A DNA stretch of 64,000 bases, taken from positions 6,634,001 through 6,698,000 of the forward strand of contig OX485804.1 in NCBI GenBank assembly GCA_950295325.1, written 5' to 3'. How positions within the stretch are numbered: position 1 is the first letter of the stretch; every line of letters begins with the position of its first letter. The notes beneath the pieces are model-generated. The model saw only the letters and a list, made by a program, of their open reading frames with translations. It had not been told where the DNA came from and did not search any database. Shown here one piece after another: positions 56,171 to 64,000 of the stretch. The translations under genes were made by a program, and so were the position numbers. The stretch comes from Polytrichum commune. Taxonomy: Eukaryota > Streptophyta > Polytrichopsida > Polytrichales > Polytrichaceae.

Positions 56171-58257
56171 TTTTGTGATGTGATTTTGACCCAAGGTAAT
56201 TTGCATAGGTAAAGAGGCAACCATATGGTAAGTCAATAAGGGGATAATTTAAAGGCCAACATGAGTCCTAGGGGTGGACTCTTCATTGGAAACCTCGATG
56301 ACGTGCATGGGTCACTATGAAATTAAACCCCCTATATACGTGAAGTTTATAGAAAAAAACAAATGTATACTTACTAACTGCAAGCTAGAAAATGGACTCA
56401 TATATTCATACTAGGCTATTATGTTTGATGTGATAAATGCCTTCACTACATATACAAGGTATAAATCATGAATTAAATATGTCTTTATTACATATGAAGA
56501 CTTAGCAACAATATGGAGAGAAATCTTTCACTTTTCACTTTTCACTTTCACTTTCCAATGAGAAGATCAATAAACATTTGTCATCCATAACATGTAACTC
56601 AACAATTACATGAAATAAAAAAAGGCAAAAGCATAATAACTTAGCCACAATTTGGAGAGAAAAACTCAATGCAGCCCATAACCACATGAAGCACCTCTAG
56701 TCTGTAAACACCTCTAACCCAAAATGCAAACCTTAACAAGAATGGACAAGGTTGTCATTGAGGACTATTACCATATGACAATAATGGATAAAAATGCAAA
56801 TTGAATGAAACTAACACATCTATAGTCAAGTTTTTCTCTAAAGCTTAGGAACCCTTTTTGTACATCTACCTTCATTTAAGATTTCCTAATAGCCTTTTTG
56901 GATCTACAAACTAGAAGAACCTCCCCCTTATGTATATTATGTACACTAATGCCTCAAATAATACCCCTTCTTAAACTCACATTAGTTCATATGTATTTTG
57001 AAGAGCCCCCCCCCCCCCCCAAGGACAAGTGTTCTATAGATGGATAACTTTCTTGGCCTTTCAACTCATGCCACTCTTAACCACTAACTTCTCAAGTAAC
57101 CCATTTTTGGATTGAGGGATGATTTCTTCCCTACATTAACCCCACACAACTCATTCATGTGCAATCAAAAGAACAATAAGCATCAAGCCAACATCAATAT
57201 CTATCCATAGACACCTAAGCTGTGCAATTTGGAGATGATTGGAAAGTGTCAATGTGAGAAGTGGTCATGTTTTTGTGGTGTTGGGAGCTCATATGAGGGT
57301 CATTGACTCCAATGAATGGTTGTCACTCTAATGCAAACTTGCATGAACATCAAATTTTTTTTTTGATCTTGGTGAGAGTAAAATATTTTTGATGTTCATG
57401 CAAAAATGGCCTTTGTGCTCACATTAACCGTTTAATTTAGAATTTGGAAACTCGCCGATTTCTACATAATTCTTTGCATACATGTGGTTAGAAATATGGG
57501 ACGGTTTGCATACTCCAAATGCAAGATGGCTAGCTTATAAATATTTTGACATGAGAGGCGCTCACTGTTGAGTTGTTCCCCATCTAGTGGACCACGCAAG
57601 CATTCCACTCATTCTCCAAGTGAATATGAATGGTCACAAATCTTTTTTGGAGAAGAAAACATGGCATTTTCTTGTTCATCCCTTTCTTTAATCACTATAA
57701 TCTAAAATCCAAGGGCTTATTCAACCCCATTTCCCCCTCTCAAAATAGTGCTTCTCCCATGTTTCAAGACCCTGGGATAAATTCCATTCCAGCATCAAAA
57801 CTTGTCCATGAAAATTCCATAACCAACATCGATTGAAATGCACTCAAAACAACCTTGTCATAGGCTTGGGAAGTTAGGGGTTAAGCCATTGTTACCATGA
57901 TCCTTATCTAGTTTTATTGGCTAACAGCCTTGGCTCTACAATGACACCCTAACAAGCATTGAATGAGTCCTTGAAGGTAGGAGATTCCATGACTTCAGGA
58001 ACTTGTGGTGGCCTCAAGAGTCAGATAAACCCTTGAATATTTGAAAAGGTCTTGACGGGGCTTTGGGAAACAAGAAAATCGAAATATTGTTAATATCTTT
58101 GATTTTCAAACTTGCGTTTCTTACATGATAATTCGGTTGGAGAACGAAAGTTGAAACTATGATGCAAATGCGGTCTCTTATGAGTAGGGATCAAAACCTT
58201 TTACATGGATTTGCAAGGATCTAGTGAATGTTTATGTGGCATATCAAGATATTATAC
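56171..58257. other. AT-rich intergenic sequence
   Basis: A C-run lies at about 57006-57020. TTGATGTTCATGCA-type inverted sequence around a T-run is seen at about 57340-57405. No gene recognised. Confidence 0.45.
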
Positions 58258-58260
58258 TTA

Positions 58261-58764
58261 GGGCCACTTCACACACGAGCCAAGAGCCGTGACCATGAAA
58301 TTGTGAGAGCCCAAATGAAAGTATCCAAAGGCCGTCCCAACACACCTCCAGAACTATGTAGTGTGGTCACGGACCCTCAAGTGTTGTGTGAAGTCATATG
58401 TGATTGGGGCCCTCAACCAAATGCTATTTCAACGAATTTTTATTCATGCGGGTCCTCACACATGATAATATAGAATAAATCAACGGTTGTGAGTGTTCGG
58501 AGTGCCATGGTCTCCTAGTTTTGTGTTCGGCCTACCTCCAAAAGGTGGTTTTTGAAAATAATCCTAGTGACCATGAAACATGATCCATTCCATGCCATGT
58601 AGGAAGCCATGTAGACTTTACATCCATCTTGCATTCACATGTATACTCCATTGGTCCCTCAAGCGTAGTGTGAAGTGAACTTGGAGCGGCTTTGCCTTTT
58701 CCACCAATGAGAGTGCTTGAAGTGTAATGGTCACGGGCTCTTAGTCTCGTGTGTGAAGTGACCA
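58261..58764. mobile_element. family A element, complete copy of 504 bp with TTA duplication
   Basis: The ends GGGCCACTTCACACACGAGC and CTCGTGTGTGAAGTGACCA are inverted. TTA flanks both (58258-58260 and 58765-58767). It is the best representative of the full-length family. The inner frame shared with some other copies has a stop here. Confidence 0.85.
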
Positions 58765-58767
58765 TTA

Positions 58768-59714
58768 GCTTTCAACTGTATGGTTGTGAAGTTGCAGTGA
58801 TTTGGATCAGCGATTCCTTTAGTGTAAACTTTTTTCAATAGTTGAAAGTTTTTCACCTTAAGCCATCTCAATTTTGAAAGAATATTTTTGGACCTTCAAC
58901 TTCTTAAGGCTGAAGCAAAATCTTCTCCAAAAAGTCTAAAATAGTTAAGTCCACTTGAATCACTTATTGAAGAAAATTGGCACTTCTTATGATAGATCTA
59001 ACCATATGGATGGAATCATTGGTGTAGTTAAGATTGTTGACATACATGTTTAGTCATCCATGTCCAAAATTAAAAAATTGTAATGTAAATGTGTATGCTA
59101 TTATAGTTGGGCAGCCATGACTGCTTGGACAAAAACGTCCGCCTTGACCTTTAGGAATTAAGGGTTGATTTTAAGGTAATGAATAGTGAGAATTTACACT
59201 TCCTTGAAGACCTTTGAATTCCTTGTTGAAGGGCCATAATAACATCTTGCTAAGAATGTCGTGCAAAGATCAAGCATTGTGGTTAGCACATCTAAAATCA
59301 ACACAATAAGTTATGGGCATTTTTATATTATTATAATGAGTAGTACATACTTTTTATATGTGAGATTAAGAGGATTCCAACGTATTTAAAAACACGTCAT
59401 TTGGATATTGTATGCATAAGTTACAATTGTTTGAAGTTGTATATGTAGGCGACCTAAAACCAACACCTACAATATATCAAATTTTCAAAAGGTGTATATC
59501 TTCATAATCAATATGTACATGTTGTGCAAGATTTCCAAGTGTTGGTTTTGGGTATATATATACCATGTGTATGTTCTTGTTAATTGAATATCTAGCATGA
59601 GCCTCCTTCAAGTTAAGCCTCGTGGAATTAGTCCAATTTATTATGGGTGTAGGTCCATTATGCAACTTGTATCTCGGACCCACATGAGGAGTTGTCTTGG
59701 TTATGACAATACTA
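58768..59714. other. intergenic sequence without recognised features
   Basis: No gene or bounded element recognised. Confidence 0.45.
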
Positions 59715-59818
59715 CACTAAATATGGTGTTTATTGTCACCAATTCTGATTGTAAATCGCGGTATAGTGTCACCAACACTAAATGTTAACCCAACATTATT
59801 TGTCATTCCTTGCAAATC
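59715..59818. mobile_element. family B element, truncated (inverted orientation)
   Basis: It starts CACTAAATATGGTGTTTATTG after TA (59713-59714) and follows the inverted copy at 35422 (AATCGCGGTATAGTGTCACC, AACCCAACATTATTTGTCAT) up to about 59818, then stops. Confidence 0.75.
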
Positions 59819-60124
59819 GTCATCTACCAATAAAACTTTGAACCCTTATGGCTTCTCCAAATGGAATTCAAATAAAACGTACTTTGGTGCATCAAATTCT
59901 CCTTTCAATTGCTAACAAGAAAACACCTAATTTTTACAAATCTAATTATACCACATACATTTACAATGACGACTCTAGCACCACATACCGTACATTATGA
60001 CCTTGAAGAAACTTGATTCAACTTTGGTGATGATGGTAATTGATCACCTCAAGACTAAGGCAAACAACCCTTATTCGACTACTTGTCTTTATTGGGACAC
60101 CTGTATTTGAGTATGTGGTTTGAT
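59819..60124. other. unassigned intergenic sequence
   Basis: No gene recognised. Confidence 0.4.
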
Positions 60125-60355
60125 GTGCCTCCAAGAACAATACCCAAAAAACATGTGTTTAAAAGAGATTCGGCTACGACAACTTATCTAGATTCAATAG
60201 TCAACAGAACTGGGAGGTGGGAGGGGGGGACCTATATGACCATTTGATGAGCACAAGAATCTTCACTTTGGTAATGAAGTAGATATTCTTTATGAGCTCC
60301 AAAAATGTGAGGCAAGTGGCTATGGCCTCCACTTGGATGTGCTAACCATCTAGTA
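60125..60355 (-). repeat. dispersed repeat family H, copy 5 (inverted)
   Basis: CTCCAAGAACAATACCCAAA, GTGTTTAAAAGAGATTCGGC, CCTATATGACCATTTGATGA and GTAGATATTCTTTATGAGCT are inverse family H blocks (compare 13140-13350). Confidence 0.65.
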
Positions 60356-60604
60356 CTAAACTAATTGTGTGTTTTCATGTCCTAGGAGAAGTCGTCTCAA
60401 AGGGAAGAAAAAAAAGAACACATCTACCTTAGAGCAAGTTGCATATTTCCATGGTTCCACCACAGCCACATTCTCACCTAGCAAGTGCCATGCCTCCACA
60501 CTATACTTAAACTTATTGGCCTTTGTGCTAGAGTTGTGCAAAACACTCTTGCAGTAGTCAACTTGGCCGCATATATAGGAGAAGATGTTATTTCGATTCA
60601 TGTG
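60356..60604. other. unassigned intergenic sequence
   Basis: Opposed short frames with a purine run near 60400; no gene recognised. Confidence 0.4.
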
Positions 60605-60805
60605 TTGGAGCGGGGAGATTTTTGGGCATAATCGGTCAAGATCCTAGTGTTTTCTTAAGTCTAACCGGTTACATGTTGTGAATCGTCAGGTTTTTGTTTA
60701 CCGATTCAAGGTATATTCCATAGATTCCTCTAAAATGATGGGTAATTTTTCTGAAGGTTTGAACGTCAACTGGTTATTTCTCAAACTCATGCCTCGATCA
60801 CACCC
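60605..60805 (-). repeat. dispersed repeat family G, copy 6 (inverted)
   Basis: GGGGAGATTTTTGGGCATAA, TCGGTCAAGATCCTAGTGTT and GAACGTCAACTGGTTATTTC are inverse family G blocks, closest to 30315-30520. Confidence 0.65.
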
Positions 60806-61919
60806 AACTTTTCGTCTAGTTCCAACTGTGAAATTGTTGGGGATTATGTTGAGAAATAGATGATGGCCCACCACTTTTCACATTATTACAGTTGGAGATG
60901 CTCATAGGTGGTGTTAGAGCTGACCGGTGTGATCAACCCCTCAGTTGGTTCAATGGTAACTAGCGGTCGATTCTCCTCGTTCATTGGTCGATTTCATGTA
61001 ATGATCTCCTTGTGTCACCCAATATGTAGGTGTTGGTCTCAAATCGGAAGGGCACATTGACTTAATCGGGGAGAGGGAATAATCATATACAAGATTAGCT
61101 CACATTTGTCCAACATGAAAACCCTGAAATAGTATGCATCGGGAGGTCACTTTTATTGAATGATTTTGACATTGAAATCAGTTTGAAAGTCCATGATTTA
61201 GTGCACTCGAGGTCATTTGAGACGAATTGGCAACTAACCTATAAGAGTCTTAGTTGTTTACATTGGATGGATGAGAGGTATGGTCGTATACAATAATTCC
61301 CTCTCCTTGAAATGGCCACTTAGATATTGTTAAAATAGAATCTCACCATGAGCGTTTGACCCTAGTTTGTGACCAATCTACTCTTCTAAAAAAAATGCTC
61401 ACAAGAGGAGACTATTTCAGTAGATGTCACGATTCCATGGACAATTGAGGTAGATGGTGCTAACACCGTCACTTCAAGGCCCATGCATAGATACTATGAG
61501 TAGTTGTAGATTTTTAAATGATACTTCTTGTTAGCAATTGACCGGGGGATTCTCAAGCACCAAAGTTTGTTTTATTTGAAATCCACGTGTACAAGTTACA
61601 AGGGTTCAAAAGTTTTTATCGGTAGATGAACCAAAACCATCATAGGAGCTCGGTGATAAGGTTGTGGACATTCTTAACAACAATATATCTTTATTGTGCA
61701 AAATTTTAGGATGTTTGTTTTGGGTGCGATATTGGGTTTCCCAACGTCCATTGTAATGGATAATTTGAGCAATTGGGACCCTTAACGGCTTTGAAATGTT
61801 TTGTGGGAGAATTCAAAGCATTTAACTTATGTGTCGATGATGCATGGAAGGAAACACACATGGGTTTTGAGTTCACTGTCCACATAAAGGTCTTGACAAC
61901 TTCACTTTTGAATAGCTAT
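60806..61919. other. intergenic sequence, part resembling 23600-24340
   Basis: Blocks around 61060-61300 (GAGAGGGAATAATCATATAC, TGGATGGATGAGAGGTATG) resemble 24110-24320 and 23640-23720, suggesting another dispersed repeat. No gene recognised. Confidence 0.4.
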
Positions 61920-61928
61920 GGATTCCTA

Positions 61929-62200
61929 ATAAATAAATAAATAATTAACCAACGTCGGGCGGTCCGACGTGAATTTGAGCATGTTGGTCCTACCCTACTC
62001 AAGAATCCTCTTGGTGCAAGGTGGGGTCTACTGCCTATCTTGCAGTGGGTGGGCTTTTGGCTTCTTACTTACTTAGCTAGTTTTTTTTCCGTCAAGAAGA
62101 GAGAAGATTTCACAGCGGGAATCAAACTGCTAACCACTCCATTCGGAAATGGGTACCTCTCCACTATCACCCGGTAGTTTAGGGTCATCTTGGACCATAG
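61929..62200 (-). mobile_element. tRNA-derived SINE, apparently full-length, with 9-bp target duplication
   Basis: Read on the minus strand from 62200: an A-box-like TAGTGGAGAGG, then about 38 bp on a B-box-like AGTTTGATTCC. The body follows (CCCACCCACTGCAAGATAGG and on), with a tail (ATTT)n at 61929-61945. GGATTCCTA flanks it (61920-61928 and 62201-62209). The head is shared with 25819-25935. This is a different family from the 55549 SINE. Confidence 0.85.
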
Positions 62201-62319
62201 GGATTCCTATAGGTCAATTGTTTGCAAGAAGGAAAACTTTCAACTAGGTGTTGGTGGCCCCAAAAACTGATCCACTCCAATAAGTTTGTTTGTCTTTAGT
62301 TGTCATTTAGGGCGATTTT

Positions 62320-62660
62320 CCATGTAAGCCACTTGCCCACTATACTCTAGTGAGAATAAGGACAAACTTGTCAAAATGTAGATGGAATCTGGTGGGGTAG
62401 GGTTCATTTGTACCAACTAGCTACTCTCATCTCCTCAAATTCGGGCCTATTTACTAACCTCCTCCTCCATATTACCTCCTTCAATCCAACACTTGTAGAT
62501 CAAAAAATGCTTTAGTGGGTGCATGGGAGTCTAGCGGCCCATGACCACGGCCCTTCACATTCTAGTCAGCCACCAAAATGTAATTGGTTGGTGGCTTGTG
62601 CTTATCTACATGAGAACATCTCCAACCCATTATTATCTAAATTGACACCTTTAGAGAACC
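62320..62660. mobile_element. family C element, right end unclear
   Basis: TTA (62317-62319) precedes GGGCGATTTTCCATGTAAGC. The interior (GAATAAGGACAAACTTGTC, GGTGGGGTAGGGTTCATTTG, GGAGTCTAGCGGCCCATGAC) is collinear with 39862-40258. The right inverted end has decayed or is missing. Confidence 0.7.
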
Positions 62661-64000
62661 ATATTGCCACTAGATCCCCCCCCCCCAAATAAAACATTGC
62701 CCTTTCCACAACCATCATACTCCCTTTGTTCCAAACTGATAGTTTGGTGTGATTTTTTCCTCAAATAAGTTGGTAAATACCAAAATAATAATGTTCATGC
62801 AGTGTATGCATTGCATGCATTGCATGCATCCTTGCAACTCTAAACAACCGTCGTAGACTTATCGAATGCACCTTATAAAAGTATTACCAACAAGAAGAAG
62901 AAAAAAAATGTTCACAAATAACTCTTGAGTCCATAACATTATTCAACTGCTATCAACCGTTCCATTCTAATAATATTCAATGACGAGTGCTTCACTCAAG
63001 TTTATCAGGCTGAATTTGCCTGGACAAGCATTCATAAAGTCTAAATATAGCACCTTGCATGACATATTCCCGGCCCCACCCAACCTAGTCACTCAATTGA
63101 ATAATGTTATGTCTCCACTCAATCATCGATTGTGGTTAAAATTATTGAAAGGGTCATGATGCTATACAACAGATTTGTTGACACATGAAAAGAGATTCAT
63201 GCGCATAAAAAATGTGTTGTATGGATATTGTCTGCAGCAAGTATGAAGTATCAAAGGTTTTATTAATGCATGTATCATGACAATAGATGTCATAGATAAA
63301 TATACCCGGCATACTCGGCATCCCTTACCACTATATCAATTTGTAGAAAATCTATCAATGTGACCCACGCTAAATTTCTAGTAGAAAATTAGCGTGGGTT
63401 GAGATTTTATGTGGCCCACATCAACTAGCTTGGGCTCTAGGAAATCGATGTGGACCACAATAATAGGACTTAAGTGTACTTGCCAACTAAAAGGTTCACG
63501 CATTCTTACTATGAGAAACACACAAGTGATTAATATACACACAAATTTAAACCCTACACACAACAACATCATTTTTGCCAATCTTCTCCAGGGCAGGCCC
63601 AATGTTCATGATTTGAGGATTGTGGCACCTAAACCCTAAATTTGACCAAAGTTGGGCCAACATCACATAACATACCAATGAAGAAAGTGCTAAAGTCATT
63701 GGTACACGAGAGATGTGCATAGAAATTTGTCTTGAGTCATTAGTGCTCATTGGAAGTCAACAACATATTCTTTGGGAGAAATTCCATGGACATAAACCGC
63801 AATGGGCTTTGCAAAAGCCATGCAACATCAATTTGGATGAGCTTGGGATTGTCTCCAAAACAAGCAATTCCAAACTACCAAAAAATCCTACATGCTTGGA
63901 GCATGAGGTTTTTATATGTTATTTTCGTCCACATGGTGGTGGGCATCACCCTACACAAGTAGATACCTTTCATTCATGCAAATTGCCATCAAGTGGGTCG
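62661..64000. other. intergenic sequence with RY-type repeat and a 37-bp hairpin
   Basis: TGCATGCAT repeats three times at about 62806-62829. A near-perfect hairpin (ACCCACGCTAAATTTCTA, then G, then its inverse with one mismatch) lies at 63363-63399. No gene is recognised; short frames at 63378-63962 overlap in several registers. Confidence 0.4.

Noticed and set aside
1-64000. tRNA, rRNA, CRISPR arrays, organellar or viral insertions
   Set aside because: No cloverleaf with intact A and B boxes other than SINE heads, no rRNA-like blocks, no regular spacer-repeat arrays, and no viral or organellar gene recognised.

Overview
This is nuclear DNA of a land plant. It is AT-rich and dense with short DNA transposons, and it contains one convincing gene: a multi-exon, phase-0 bZIP transcription factor. 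I see no operons, rRNA, tRNA, CRISPR or phage features. The species cannot be fixed from the sequence. The bZIP architecture is plant-specific, and introns of 125-264 bp in a repeat-rich setting would suit a bryophyte or lycophyte as well as a seed plant.

The gene lies at 48266-51563 (+) with six coding exons and a predicted 826-residue product. It has an acidic/Ser-rich N-terminus, an LxLxL (EAR-like) repressor motif, a basic region and leucine zipper spread over exons 3-5, and a long C-terminal region ending in an Arg-rich patch. Upstream (about 47340-48265) is a GC-rich leader with a CT-rich patch, CTG/TTG repeats, G-tracts and a likely 5'UTR intron.

Most of the remaining sequence is transposon-derived. 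The families recognised by comparing copies inside the window are: (A) a PIF/Harbinger-like element of about 500 bp with GGGCCACTTCACACACGAG ends and 3-bp TNA target duplications (7 copies, one with an internal tandem expansion); (B) a TA-flanked family with CACTAAATA ends (10 copies); (C) elements with GGTGAGTTTCCATGTAGGC ends, including a 121-bp near-palindrome abutting another copy across a shared TTA; (D) short palindromic elements based on ATAACATTATTCATATCC; (F) two copies of a 0.65-0.79 kb element with 8-bp target duplications and a shared open frame; an 871-bp hAT-like element with a BED-type zinc-finger frame; a decayed pogo-type DNA-binding fragment; a decayed LINE reverse transcriptase; two SINEs with target duplications plus one SINE fragment; one poly(A)-tailed retro-insertion; and an 835-bp foldback structure. 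Dispersed repeats G, H and I have no identified ends.

Layout: 1-3 kb local tandem repeats and family A; 3-20 kb MITEs, foldback, dispersed repeats and minisatellites; 20-21.5 kb LINE; 22-33 kb nested MITEs and the hAT element; 34-46 kb MITEs, pogo fragment and a duplicated segment; 46.7-52 kb retro-insertion and the bZIP gene; 53-64 kb SINEs and MITEs. Nothing indicates that elements outside the bZIP locus cooperate functionally. All repeat-family statements come from copy-to-copy comparison by eye, so boundaries without target duplications are approximate.
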